Source: Candidatus Zipacnadia bacterium (lineage in GTDB: Bacteria; Armatimonadota; Zipacnadia; Zipacnadales; UBA11051). From it: a DNA stretch of 48,795 bases. The stretch covers positions 1 to 48,795 of the forward strand of contig JALGTY010000001.1 in NCBI GenBank assembly GCA_029821145.1, written 5' to 3'. The notes under the pieces are model-generated. The model saw only the letters and a list, made by a program, of their open reading frames with translations. It did not search any database and was not told where the DNA came from. The position numbers and the translations under genes are program-made. Shown piece after piece: positions 1-9,895 of this stretch (its first letter is position 1; the number at the start of each line of letters is the position of its first letter).

Positions 1-19
1 GGGGACAACGACAACGCCA

Positions 20-37
20 TCGGGCTGGAAAGCCCGA
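20..37. repeat. small palindrome (tcgggct-ggaa-agcccga), probable intergenic repeat fragment
   Basis: 7-bp perfect stem with GGAA loop outside coding sequence; no T-tract. Confidence 0.4.
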
Positions 38-72
38 CCTACGGGTTCAGGGATACTGCGGGCTGGAGGGGC

Positions 73-1378
73 TCAGAAGTCCGTGCCGCCCTGTCGCATA
101 CTATCAGCCACTTTACGCAGCTCCTCGGCGGACACCTCTCCGGCCACTATGATGCCCAGGCTGCCGACCCGGAAGCGGATAATCTTGCCTCGCAGCCGGC
201 TGCGCATCATCCCGCCTCCCCATTCGCCCCGCTGCTGCCTGTCTGGCTGCTGCTGCAGGCGTGATTCGCCGCCACGAGGGCCTTGTTGCCGCCCACCACG
301 CTCCGCGTCGCCCTGTCGCTGCTGCCCACGTTCCGTGCCGCCTTGTCTCAGGCCGCGTTCTGCACGGCCCTGGCGTGGGCCGCGTCCTGGTTCGGTCCGC
401 TGGTCCTGAGCCTCGCGCCGCTGCTGCCAGCGCTCTCTCCCAGCGCTCTCTCAGTTCCTCGTGCCGCTCTTGCCGGGCACGGGCCTGGTCTGCTCTAGCC
501 TCATCGCGGCCCGGCACCTGCTTTTGTTTCTCCTCCCACGCCTTTCGCATCTGCTCCCGGCCAGGCAGTTTCATTTCTATAATATTCAGCAGCCGCACGC
601 CGTCGCTATAGCGGACTTCGACGGCTTCCCCGCGTTGCCTGTTGTGCGCGTAATAGCCCTGTAGCTCAAAGCCTTCTGGCAGGTATTTCGGCTCCAGCGG
701 CTCTTGACCTAGTACCTCAGCGGCCTTCGCCTTATCAATCTTTTCCGCCTGCTGGAACCGGCCGCGGCCAGTCGGGGCTTTCGGCAGCTTGACCTGTTCG
801 GGGGCCGGTGCGGAGAAGTCAACTGCGGTGTATCGCGTGCTCGAAATCAATTCGCCATCGTGATTATATCGGTCGGCGGCGAGCGGAAATCGGGTCTCTT
901 TGTCTGCCCATATCTCCAGACGAGCCGCAGAGTCCGGATGGGGTCTGATAACGACATTGTCAGTGGGCCGGCCTACTACCCGGCCGCCGGGTGCGACGGT
1001 GACCACGGCTTTCTTCCCCAGCGGCGGCATCTGGTCCAGCGGGTTGCGCGGCAGGCGGCGCACTGCTTTGCCGTCCGGCGCTATCTGCCACACGCTGCCG
1101 CCCTGCTCAATGATCTTCACTCCCTTAGTCTTGCCGGCGGTGAACTCAAGCTGCAGGCGACCGTCGCCGCGACGAATCGTCGCCTGTGCATTGACGTGTC
1201 TGTCACCCAGGCGCACGGCGGTGGTCAGCTCGCCTTTGAGGCTCACTTCGGCCTTGGCGTGTCTGATGTCGCGCACAAGCTCCCGGGCCTCCTCACGCGA
1301 GAGTTCGCGCGGCTTGCATCCACAGATCGCAAGCGCCGCCAGCATCACCAATGCCGCTACCAACAGCCTGTTCTTCAC
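73..1378 (-). CDS. RseB/LolA-like (DUF4367-type) lipoprotein, frameshifted by a 13-bp tandem duplication; uninterrupted ORF is 113..1378
   Basis: Lipoprotein-like N-terminus MKNRLLVAALVMLAALAICGCK; GTG start overlaps the anti-sigma stop; expected C-terminus (GKIIRFRVGSLGIIVAGEVSAEELRKVADSMRQGGTDF*) is in another frame ending at 73. Confidence 0.65.
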
Positions 1379-1869
1379 GGAATCGCTCCTCCAGCGTTCT
1401 CCGGCTCGATCACGGCCATCGCCAGCGCCAGGGAGGCTTCGTCAGCCAGCGGCTGGTCCCAGGCGGCTGCAATTTGCGTCTCGGCGTAGGTAGTGCCCTC
1501 GGCCATGGCCAACACGGGCAGGTCGGGCGTCAGCGGGGCCGGCGCTTGCAGCACCGGCCATGCCAACAGCACAGCTAGCAGTATCACCGCTGCGGCTGCC
1601 ATCGCCACTGCCGGCTTCCAGTACACGCGCCAGGCCGGTTTGCGTCGCGCCCTCGGCTCAAGCTGTGATCGGATCGCCGGCCAGAGATCTCGCGGCGGAT
1701 CAGTCGCCTGCATCGGCGCAAGCAGAGCACCGGTATTCTCAAGTGCCCTCAGCTCGCGCCGGCAGCTTTCACATTCCTGCAGATGCGCCCGCACGTGAGC
1801 TGCGATGTGCTCTTCCAGGCCCCCGACTGTATAGTCGGGCAGTATTTTCCGGATTTCTGCGCAGTCCAT
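1375..1869 (-). CDS. anti-sigma factor with zinc-finger (HxxxCxxC-type) N-terminus and one TM segment
   Basis: MDCAEIRKILPDY...HVRAHLQECESCRREL, then TM VAMAAAAVILLAVLLAW; directly follows an ECF sigma gene. Confidence 0.85.
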   Translation of the reverse strand: MDCAEIRKILPDYTVGGLEEHIAAHVRAHLQECESCRRELRALENTGALLAPMQATDPPRDLWPAIRSQLEPRARRKPAWRVYWKPAVAMAAAAVILLAVLLAWPVLQAPAPLTPDLPVLAMAEGTTYAETQIAAAWDQPLADEASLALAMAVIEPENAGGAIP

Positions 1870-1874
1870 TATCC

Positions 1875-2441
1875 TCATTCCTCCACATAGGGAGCGAGTT
1901 TGATCCGCAGCGCCTCTCGTCCGCGAGCCAGACGCGACAGCACTGTCCCAACGGGTATTCCCAAGTCCTCGCCGATCTCCGCAACCGGCTTGCCTTCCAG
2001 ATGGTGCATAACTATGACCAGCCTCTGGTCCTCGTTGAGTCGCTGGATCGCTTCCGTGACCTGCCGCTGCTGTTCGGAGGTCTCTAACTGGTCGGCCGGT
2101 CCTGCCCCATCGTCGGCCCATTGCCTGGGCATCTCTTCATCATTCTCGCCATCCAGCGGCTGTGTCGGCCGGTCGGCTCTGAGCCAGTCGCGCGTCAGAT
2201 TCAGGGCTATCATCCGCAGCCAGCCGCCGAATGCCTTCGGCTCCTGTAGCCTGGGTAGTGACCGCCAAGCCCGAATGAAAGTCTCCTGGGTCAGGTCAGC
2301 GGCCGCCTCGTCATTGCCAATCATGTGCCGAATGATGCTATAGATCACGCGCCCATATTGCGAATAGAGCGTGCCGAAAGCTCTTTGGTCGCCTTGCTGA
2401 GCCTTGCCAACCAGTTTTTCGTCTGCTGCCTCAGTGCTCAA
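1875..2441 (-). CDS. RNA polymerase ECF sigma factor (RpoE/SigW-like)
   Basis: Region 2 (DLTQETFIRAWRSLPRL) and region 4 (LNEDQRLVIVMHHLEGKPVAEIGEDLGIPVGTVLSRLARGREALR). Confidence 0.93.
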   Translation of the reverse strand: MSTEAADEKLVGKAQQGDQRAFGTLYSQYGRVIYSIIRHMIGNDEAAADLTQETFIRAWRSLPRLQEPKAFGGWLRMIALNLTRDWLRADRPTQPLDGENDEEMPRQWADDGAGPADQLETSEQQRQVTEAIQRLNEDQRLVIVMHHLEGKPVAEIGEDLGIPVGTVLSRLARGREALRIKLAPYVEE

Positions 2442-2533
2442 GAATCATTGACTCGCAATCTTAATGACGAACTGAAGTCTGTGCAGATTCCGTCATTTGA
2501 GACAAATGCTCTGTGCAGGAGCAATAAATTGCC

Positions 2534-3283
2534 TTATTCGCCTTGTTCTTGCCGGATCTCCCCCGTCATCGGCACAAAGCGAACCGGCAGCACCGATTTC
2601 TTGACGATCTCGCCATTCTCCTTGGTCAGCAGGTAGAGGTGCTGAACTCCGTGCTCCTCGCCGACGGGTATCACCATCCGCCCGCCCTCTTTAAGCTGCT
2701 CCACCAGCGGCTCCGGTATGCGGTTGGGTGCGCAGGTGACGATGATACCGTCGAAGGGGGCATGAGATGGCCAGCCGCGATAGCCGTCACCGGCCCGTAC
2801 CGAGACATTCTCGTAGCCCAGCTCGCGAAGCCTGTCGCGCGCGGAGTGGGCCAGCGGCTCGACGATCTCGATGGAATACACATGCTTGACCAGCTCGGCC
2901 AGCACTGCCGCCTGGTATCCCGAGCCGGTTCCTACTTCGAAAACGACATGCTCCGGCTTGGGCTTGAGCAGCTCCGTCATCAAGGCCACTATCGAGGGCG
3001 CTGATATGGTCTGCTCGTTCCCAATCGGCAGCGGCGTGTCCGCATAGGCATACGGCCGGACTTCCTCCGGGACGAACAGGTGCCGAGGGGTCTTGCGCAT
3101 CGCCGCTATGACGCGCTGCTCCTGCAACTCCCAGCGGGCAACGAGCATATCAACCATGGCGTTTCTTTGCGCGGCCCAGTCCGGCTCGGCGGTCTCCGGT
3201 TCCTTTGCGCATGAAAGCGGGCACACACCAAGCATAGCCAAACCAAGAGCCGCCACAATTCGCAAGCATTTCGGATATGCCAT
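2534..3283 (-). CDS. pcm: protein-L-isoaspartate O-methyltransferase with N-terminal signal-like segment
   Basis: PCMT motifs VFEVGTGSGYQAAVLAEL, PLPIGNEQTISAPSIVALMTELL; AAGGAGG 5' of ATG at 3283; N-terminus MAYPKCLRIVAALGLAMLGVCPLSCAKEP. Confidence 0.88.
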   Translation of the reverse strand: MAYPKCLRIVAALGLAMLGVCPLSCAKEPETAEPDWAAQRNAMVDMLVARWELQEQRVIAAMRKTPRHLFVPEEVRPYAYADTPLPIGNEQTISAPSIVALMTELLKPKPEHVVFEVGTGSGYQAAVLAELVKHVYSIEIVEPLAHSARDRLRELGYENVSVRAGDGYRGWPSHAPFDGIIVTCAPNRIPEPLVEQLKEGGRMVIPVGEEHGVQHLYLLTKENGEIVKKSVLPVRFVPMTGEIRQEQGE

Positions 3284-3453
3284 GCACCAACACCTCCTTG
3301 TTGCCAGACATTGTACTGCAGATTGGCACTGCAACCAATACCCCGAGCAGGTGGTGCGATGCCCACGGCGAATAACCCCCAGAATTCCTACCAGGGGAAA
3401 ACGGTTTCTTTTCCCCAAGATGGACACCCACCGACCGCGTTTGCTATAGGCTG

Positions 3454-4299
3454 ATGCCCATGCTTCTCTTGATTGTGATTGTCCTGTGCGGCGCCGGCTT
3501 TGCCCTGACCACGCGCGCGGCACAGCGCAGAGACACCGACACTGTAGCCGTCGGCGCTATCAACTATGCGTTTGCCGCCCTCATCGCCTGGGCGCTTGCC
3601 TCCCTGTCAGAGCCTGCAGCCGCGCCTGAGACTTTGCGGATAGGCATATTGGGCGGCATAACCTATGTGGTAGCATACCTGTTCTTGCTCCCGTCGCTCC
3701 GGCAAAAGGGCACGGCCATCGCCGCGTCTGTCATGCAGCTAGGAGTTCTGGTGCCGATTGCCGGGGCACTGCTGATCTGGGACGAACGCCCGGAGATCAT
3801 TCGTGCCTACGGCATGGTCCTGGCAGTTCTGGCCCTGCCCCTGCTCACGCTTGATAAGGGTGTAAGCAGACAGGCACTGACCCTGGGGCGGGTCATGGTC
3901 CTGGTAGGACTCTTCCTACTCAACGGCTTGGCGATGTTGATCAACACGTGGTTTCATACCACAGGCCTCGAGGGCCAAAGAGCCATGTACCTCGCGATAC
4001 TGTTCAGCGTCGCGGCTGTGGGCTGCGCGGCTGCGTGGCGTACTCGGCCTGAGCGGAAGCTGGGCGTCAAGGAGGCTGCTTGGGGAGCACTGCTGGGCGC
4101 CTTCAACGTGGCGGCTACCTTGCTTACGCTTTATGGCCTGGACCTCTATCCGGCGTCCATCCTGTTTCCTATCACCGCGGCCCTGACTCTCGCCATCATC
4201 ACTGCTTTCGCCGCGATTGCCTGGCGCGAGCTACCGGGAAAGATCGGCTGGGCCGGCATAGCGGCTGCTTTGGCCGCCGTGGTACTTGCCAATATGTAG
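3454..4299 (+). CDS. EamA/DMT-superfamily transporter (full length)
   Basis: About 10 hydrophobic segments, EamA-like duplicated architecture. Confidence 0.8.
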   Translation: MPMLLLIVIVLCGAGFALTTRAAQRRDTDTVAVGAINYAFAALIAWALASLSEPAAAPETLRIGILGGITYVVAYLFLLPSLRQKGTAIAASVMQLGVLVPIAGALLIWDERPEIIRAYGMVLAVLALPLLTLDKGVSRQALTLGRVMVLVGLFLLNGLAMLINTWFHTTGLEGQRAMYLAILFSVAAVGCAAAWRTRPERKLGVKEAAWGALLGAFNVAATLLTLYGLDLYPASILFPITAALTLAIITAFAAIAWRELPGKIGWAGIAAALAAVVLANM

Positions 4300-4308
4300 C
4301 GCGCGTGT

Positions 4309-6987
4309 CTATTTCTCGTAGCTCACCGCGCCCTGCCAGCGGACCACGTGCTCTCCCGTGTGAGTGTGGTGCGGGAAAAACTTATACTGAGCGGTCTGCG
4401 TGTCGGCATCATATTCAAAGCCCGGGTCCTGTGTGGTGACTATCCGGCTCCCCGCGCCGGCTTTTTCGACCGATGCCACCGTGTAGCCGTGTGTCCTCCC
4501 GTCGCCATGATCGAGCACCAGCACCGTTCCGACAGTCGGGCCCACCTGCGTCCAGTCGGCGTCAATCAGCAGCGCCCCACCATCTTCCCCACGCTCGACA
4601 CCGACAAGCCTCGCCTCCCGTGGTGCTCCAATGTCCAGCATGAATTTCCCATAAGATACGAAGCCGGTGGAGTAGGCTCTGATTACCTCGCCCTGGCGGA
4701 TGCGCAACTGGCTCATCGGGCCTGACATCTCGAATCCGACGCCTTCATGGCTGCCTTTGATCTCCGTTGCGAACACGCCTATTATGTCAACAAACTCATC
4801 GGTCTCAACCGCCAGGACCCGGCCATCGCCTTCCGTTTCCAGCACTGACACGGATTTGATGATAGGCGAGCCGCCGACTGGTTCGGCTAAGCTAACAAAG
4901 AGGTTCGCCTCCTCACCACTCGCGCGCCTGATCATCACATAGTGGCGATTGAACTGTTCGAGTTTGGAGTCATCTCGTCCCGCCGGCCTTACCTGCGGAT
5001 TCATTCCGCTGTAAAGCTCGTCCCCGTCCTCGGTCACCAGATAAACGCGAGTGCCCAGGTCTTTATCTTCATACTTGAATTCCGCGAGCTGCACGCCGGC
5101 TGCGGGCCTCCCCACACTGTTGCCGGCCAGGAATCCATAGGCATTGCCCATTGCTGTTATCCAGCCGCCGTGATGTTCGCCTTCGGGCTCTTTCCACTCG
5201 ACGCCCTCGGGCAGCATCGTGTCCAGCGGCTGCATGTGCAGCGGCCCGCCGGCTCCCGCTACTCCAAGGCTTTGTGGCCTGTCGGCGCTGCCGTGGATGA
5301 AGTAGTCGTGCTGCTGGCCGCCCTGCACCAGAAAGGCATCAACAACGTATGCGTTTGCCGGATCTGTCCCGACCATCGCCAGCATCCGGCGATATACCTG
5401 TGCTTTTTCCGGATATACCTGTGGGTTGCTGGCGGCGACCACCTGCATGTCCGGGCTGGTGGCGTCGAAGAATTCCAGCGCGCCGTCCGAAGGCGGCTTG
5501 CTGCCCGCGTACTGATTCTCGCAATCTATCACCACGCTGTTGTGCGAGGCGGTGGCCAAAGTCCAGCCCCGATAGCGAGTGTGGGTATAGCCCAAGTCCG
5601 GCAGCATTTCTTCGCCCTTGGCAAACATCAGCATGCTCAACCCGTCGTAGTGCGTGTGTCCGTAGCCGCCGGACCAGGTGAGATGCACCTGCATCTGGTC
5701 ATCGCCCTGCCCCCGGCCCAAGATGGCATGGCCCAGCGCCGGTAGCAGCACCGGCTCAGATGCGGAAAGCCTCCCCCGGCCGCTGGTGGACCAGGTGTCA
5801 TGCACGGGTGCCAGCCGTCCATTCGGCAGCCGCATACTGTCGAGCGAGGCGATGACCCGGGCCACCATCGGCACCCCTGAGCCCAAGTCCAGGTCGTCCA
5901 GCCGCTTGCCGGTCTCGGGGTGGGTGTAGCCTTCCGGGTCGGAATAGCCCTCGGTCAACTTGAAAACAGACGAGAGGCCGCCGATTACCTGGCTGTGGTA
6001 AGATGGTGCGCCTTCGCGCCAGACGCCGTCGTAGTAGAACTGCTGGGCACAGAAGCGCTCGAGGCGACTGACGACTTCGTGGAGGTACTGTGGCTTCTCC
6101 AGCACCCGTGCGATGACTATCATCCCGCGCCAGGCGACCGGGCTCATATTGCTCAGCGAATCACGGTTGGCCGCGACCTGCTCGGCGGCGGGCAGGAAGA
6201 AATCGTCTTCTACTCGCTGCTTGGCCTCCCCTATCTTTTCCAGTTCGCCGCTTGCATAGATCATGTCATAGGCGTAAACCAGATCAACGGGGATATCCAT
6301 ATATGCCCACCAGTCCCAGCGCGCGGTGCGAAATCCGCCCCGAAAGTCCTTCGGGTCAACCTCGCCCTCGTAGAGTACCTTCTGTCGGAACGGGTAGTCG
6401 AACTTGTATATGTAGTCGGGAAAGGCCTCGGCGAAGCGATTGAGTATGAGTGCTGCTCGGCGCGCATACTCGATTTCGCGGGTCACATGATAGATGTATG
6501 CCATGTAGTAGGCCTGGCCTGCCAACTGCTTGCGTGCATCGTAGTCGCCGAATGACTCGAAGTAGTAGCGATAGCCGTCCTGATCTTCCCAGTAGGGATA
6601 CTTGAGCTTGTTGCCCGCCGGGCTGGTGACTTCCTGAATTCCGGAAACAGGATACTTTTCGCTGGGATACACCTGGCCGCAGTGCAGGCAGTGGACCTGG
6701 TCCGGCTTTTTCGGGTCCCAGGCAAGCCCGTGTTCCTGCTGGCCAGCGGTGCAGTTGGGACAGCCGGTGAAGTAGAAGCCGGCTTGCGTCGGCACCAAGG
6801 ACAGCAGTTGCTGCTCAGGAAGTTGCATGAAGTAGGCTGTTTTCGCCTTCAGTGTGTCAATGTTGTCGGCGTTGTAGCGCGTGTACTCGAAGACTGGATG
6901 TTGTACCTGGCACATACCATTGCTCCCCATAGATACTAGCAATGTGACCGCTGTAATGGACAGTACGAATCGCCTCAAGATCGCCAT
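4309..6987 (-). CDS. secreted heparinase II/III-family protein
   Basis: Signal peptide, alpha/alpha-toroid-like segments, GGYGHTHYDGLSMLMFAKGEEMLPDLGYTHTRYRGWTLATASHNSVVID typical of heparinase II/III C-terminal part; CPNC/HCLHCG pairs near N-terminus. Confidence 0.82.
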   Translation of the reverse strand: MAILRRFVLSITAVTLLVSMGSNGMCQVQHPVFEYTRYNADNIDTLKAKTAYFMQLPEQQLLSLVPTQAGFYFTGCPNCTAGQQEHGLAWDPKKPDQVHCLHCGQVYPSEKYPVSGIQEVTSPAGNKLKYPYWEDQDGYRYYFESFGDYDARKQLAGQAYYMAYIYHVTREIEYARRAALILNRFAEAFPDYIYKFDYPFRQKVLYEGEVDPKDFRGGFRTARWDWWAYMDIPVDLVYAYDMIYASGELEKIGEAKQRVEDDFFLPAAEQVAANRDSLSNMSPVAWRGMIVIARVLEKPQYLHEVVSRLERFCAQQFYYDGVWREGAPSYHSQVIGGLSSVFKLTEGYSDPEGYTHPETGKRLDDLDLGSGVPMVARVIASLDSMRLPNGRLAPVHDTWSTSGRGRLSASEPVLLPALGHAILGRGQGDDQMQVHLTWSGGYGHTHYDGLSMLMFAKGEEMLPDLGYTHTRYRGWTLATASHNSVVIDCENQYAGSKPPSDGALEFFDATSPDMQVVAASNPQVYPEKAQVYRRMLAMVGTDPANAYVVDAFLVQGGQQHDYFIHGSADRPQSLGVAGAGGPLHMQPLDTMLPEGVEWKEPEGEHHGGWITAMGNAYGFLAGNSVGRPAAGVQLAEFKYEDKDLGTRVYLVTEDGDELYSGMNPQVRPAGRDDSKLEQFNRHYVMIRRASGEEANLFVSLAEPVGGSPIIKSVSVLETEGDGRVLAVETDEFVDIIGVFATEIKGSHEGVGFEMSGPMSQLRIRQGEVIRAYSTGFVSYGKFMLDIGAPREARLVGVERGEDGGALLIDADWTQVGPTVGTVLVLDHGDGRTHGYTVASVEKAGAGSRIVTTQDPGFEYDADTQTAQYKFFPHHTHTGEHVVRWQGAVSYEK

Positions 6988-7207
6988 TGCTCACTCCCGT
7001 TGATGATTTATGTTTGACATGTTCTCAAGTAAAGTTCTAAAATGACATCGTCAGTGAAGCGCAGCACTAGAGTTCGTTCACAACGGCTTGTTACCTGCTG
7101 GGGCTTTTCGTGAAGAACTTTCGGTAGTTGCAGGCATCGGGCACTTGATAGCCCGACTATGTATCAATAGCTGTGCAAACTTGGGGGGAGGAGCACCAAT
7201 TCCACGC

Positions 7208-7906
7208 ATGAAAAAAGCTAAGATTCTCATCGTAGAAGATGACCCGACCACAATAGAGGTTATCTCGTTGCGCTTGCAGCAGGAAGGCTACGAAACCGAG
7301 GCTTATACTCTCGGCGAGGAGGCGCTGGCCGCCTTCGATGCAGGCGACTTTGACCTGGTGATACTCGACATCATGCTCCCTGACATAGACGGCATATCAG
7401 TCTGTCGCGAAATGCGGCGCAAATCAAATGTGCCCATCATTATGGTGACCGGGCGCGGCGAGAGACTCGACCGCGTGCTGGGGCTGGAGGTCGGGGCCGA
7501 TGACTATGTGGTTAAGCCGTTTATGTCAGAGGAATTGCTTGCCCGAGTGCGCGCCCATCTGCGCCGCGTGACTGAGTATGCCACGAAGGCTGCAACCGAG
7601 CGCTTTGTGACAGCCGGACCGCTGCAGCTCGACATGCACACACATCAAGTTACCAGGGGCGAGCAGGGAATAGATCTCACCCCCACAGAATTCCGGCTCT
7701 TGCTGGCCCTTGTGGAAGCCGAGGGAGCCGTCCTATCAGTTCCCGACTTGTTTCAGAAGGTGTGGAGCCGTGAGGACAGCAACCAGACCCTCATTGAGAC
7801 CCACATCTACAATCTCCGCCGCAAGATCGAAGACAACGCCTCCGCACCCAAGTACGTGCTCACCATCCGTGACGCCGGATATCGCTTCAACACAGAGGCC
7901 GACTGA
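7208..7906 (+). CDS. OmpR/PhoB-family response regulator
   Basis: KILIVEDDPTT...LVILDIMLPDIDG...GADDYVVKPF receiver, winged-helix output LTPTEFRLLLALVE...VDTHIYNLRRKIE-like end; ATG at 7208 with upstream GGAGGAG. Confidence 0.93.
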   Translation: MKKAKILIVEDDPTTIEVISLRLQQEGYETEAYTLGEEALAAFDAGDFDLVILDIMLPDIDGISVCREMRRKSNVPIIMVTGRGERLDRVLGLEVGADDYVVKPFMSEELLARVRAHLRRVTEYATKAATERFVTAGPLQLDMHTHQVTRGEQGIDLTPTEFRLLLALVEAEGAVLSVPDLFQKVWSREDSNQTLIETHIYNLRRKIEDNASAPKYVLTIRDAGYRFNTEAD

Positions 7907-7954
7907 ACCAGTCTTATTGTCTCTTCAAAGCACACAACGCGTCCAAACGAATAC

Positions 7955-7990
7955 AACGGCGGCCCCGGAGAAACCTCGGGGCCGTCGTTT
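7955..7990 (+). terminator. Rho-independent terminator after the response regulator
   Basis: aacggcggccccg / cggggccgtcgtt 13-bp stem with one G-U, followed by TTTATTGT. Confidence 0.75.
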
Positions 7991-8033
7991 ATTGTCATCA
8001 CAGCTATGCAAGGGAAGGTAAGCTAGCTGCCCG

Positions 8034-9713
8034 CTAGTCCCATACGTTGAACACCTGCAGAAGCCATAAGTTCTCCCGGATGTAGTCCCACATGGTCTTG
8101 CCCTTACGCGCCACCACCGGCGGGAAGTAAATGATGTCACCCGCCTGCACGGTCACATCGGGGGGAAGCTGTCCCTCCTTGATCTTGGACATATCTATCT
8201 TGGTCACTTCCGTCTCGCCTGTCTCCTTGACTCTCACCAACGAGCCGACCGAGTGGCCGAAGCCCGCGCCCAACGCCGCCGTACTGAGGTAATCAAACAG
8301 CGACAGATCCGGGTCGTACGGATACACTCCGGGCCTCCCAAACGCGCCGAGCAGATACACCTTTTCGGCATCGTTGACAATCACCACATCGCCGGGCTGC
8401 AGTTGGACATCCCCTGACATATCCCCTTCTTCCTCGATTTTCTTGATGTCAACCGTCATCTGCTGCCCGCCGCGATAGACCTGCACTTTGCGCAAATCTG
8501 CCTTCTCCGTCGGACCGGCCATCATCACTATCTTCAGCACGCCCGTATTGCGCATATTCGCGATGCTGACAGACCCGACGTTGGTGAGCGCGCCAAGCAG
8601 CACAATCTCCTCGGGCTCTTTTTCAGGCACGATGAGTGTATCGCCCGCTTGCAGAGCGATATCCTTGCTCATGTCCCCTTCTTTCCACAGGCTTTCGAGG
8701 TCCACGGGGATGTATTCGCCATCGCGGAAGATGCTGGCCTCGGCAAGGCCGGAGCTCTCATTAAAGCCACCCGCACGGATGATTGCCTCAGTAACCTTGA
8801 TCGGCTCTGGCGAATAGAACGTCGTAGGAGAGTTCACTTGGCCCACTACGGCTATCTGGTTGGCCTTCTGTATCAGCAGCACGTCCCCGCCCTGCAACTC
8901 GTGATTCTGCGACACATCGCCATCCTTGATAAGGGCCCGCAGGTTTATCCTGATCGGCTGGTCCAGGCCCTTGCGCAACAGCAGTGCCGCGTTGGTGTCG
9001 GCCTCTACAGCAAAGCCCTCACCCACTCTGGCAATTGCCTCCAGTACCGTCAGCCGTTCGCCTGTTGGCAGTGTCAGTGAGCCGGGCTGCTTGACTTCGC
9101 CGAGGACGGATATGATGCTATCAAGGCGCGGTACGTATATGACGTCACCGTACTGCACCGGCACCGGCGCGCCCAGGACTCTACCATCTCGCAAGCCGCT
9201 CAGGTCAATCTCCAGCGGCTGTTCCCCTCTCCGGCTGAGGCGCACCTTACTCAAATCAGCGCGTGCCTGCGACTGAGCCGTGACCACGGCGTCTCGTACG
9301 TTCGACCCGGGTCGTAGCATCACGGCGCCCTTGTTCTCCACATACCCGCTCACGAATACCTTCCGCGCCGACTTGACTTCATCAATGGCGACGGTGACGA
9401 ACGGAGCACGAATTATCTGCGCCAGTTGCTTGCGCAGCAGATCGCGTACCTCGGCAAGCGTTTTGCCTACTACCGCGACCTGCCCGACCATTGCCATCGG
9501 AATCGTACCGCCGGCACCCACCAGGTAGGTGCCGGTGAGCACTTCCTCATCAAAGACATAGATCAACAGCGCATCGCCCTCCTGGACCGTGTAATCTGCC
9601 GCAGGCGCGTCAGCATGCGCTGGCAAGCAGCACGTCAGCAGCCACGCATGTGCAAGTACGGTCAATGCTAGTGCAATCTGAAGCCTGGTTAGTTTCTGCA
9701 GTGTATTGTGCAT
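8034..9713 (-). CDS. Wza-like polysaccharide export protein with about five SLBB repeats
   Basis: Poly-export N-terminus YTVQEGDALLIYVFDEEVLTGTYLVGAGGTIPMAMVGQVAVVGKTLAEV; repeated VxVxGxVxxPG...LQxGDVVIV units; GGAGG before ATG at 9713. Confidence 0.88.
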   Translation of the reverse strand: MHNTLQKLTRLQIALALTVLAHAWLLTCCLPAHADAPAADYTVQEGDALLIYVFDEEVLTGTYLVGAGGTIPMAMVGQVAVVGKTLAEVRDLLRKQLAQIIRAPFVTVAIDEVKSARKVFVSGYVENKGAVMLRPGSNVRDAVVTAQSQARADLSKVRLSRRGEQPLEIDLSGLRDGRVLGAPVPVQYGDVIYVPRLDSIISVLGEVKQPGSLTLPTGERLTVLEAIARVGEGFAVEADTNAALLLRKGLDQPIRINLRALIKDGDVSQNHELQGGDVLLIQKANQIAVVGQVNSPTTFYSPEPIKVTEAIIRAGGFNESSGLAEASIFRDGEYIPVDLESLWKEGDMSKDIALQAGDTLIVPEKEPEEIVLLGALTNVGSVSIANMRNTGVLKIVMMAGPTEKADLRKVQVYRGGQQMTVDIKKIEEEGDMSGDVQLQPGDVVIVNDAEKVYLLGAFGRPGVYPYDPDLSLFDYLSTAALGAGFGHSVGSLVRVKETGETEVTKIDMSKIKEGQLPPDVTVQAGDIIYFPPVVARKGKTMWDYIRENLWLLQVFNVWD

Positions 9714-9869
9714 CTTTTCTCCTCCGTCCTGTGTACTGGTACTACCGCAAAGCAACGCCCAACTGGCCAATGCGCACCTATTATCACATCATTTTAGGCA
9801 TTAGTCTAACACGGTGTCAAGCAGACAGCGCCACGCCCGTCCGTCCCCTATACAACAGACGGCCATTGC

Positions 9870-9878
9870 TGCTATAAT
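9870..9878 (+). promoter_or_regulatory. extended -10 promoter element (TGCTATAAT) for PBP1A
   Basis: TGnTATAAT about 18 nt upstream of ATG 9896. Confidence 0.55.
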
Positions 9879-9895
9879 AGCGGTTGGTGGTCTGT

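Noticed and set aside
860-1489. plus-strand ORFs of 209 and 197 aa
   Set aside because: Antisense to the lipoprotein and anti-sigma genes.
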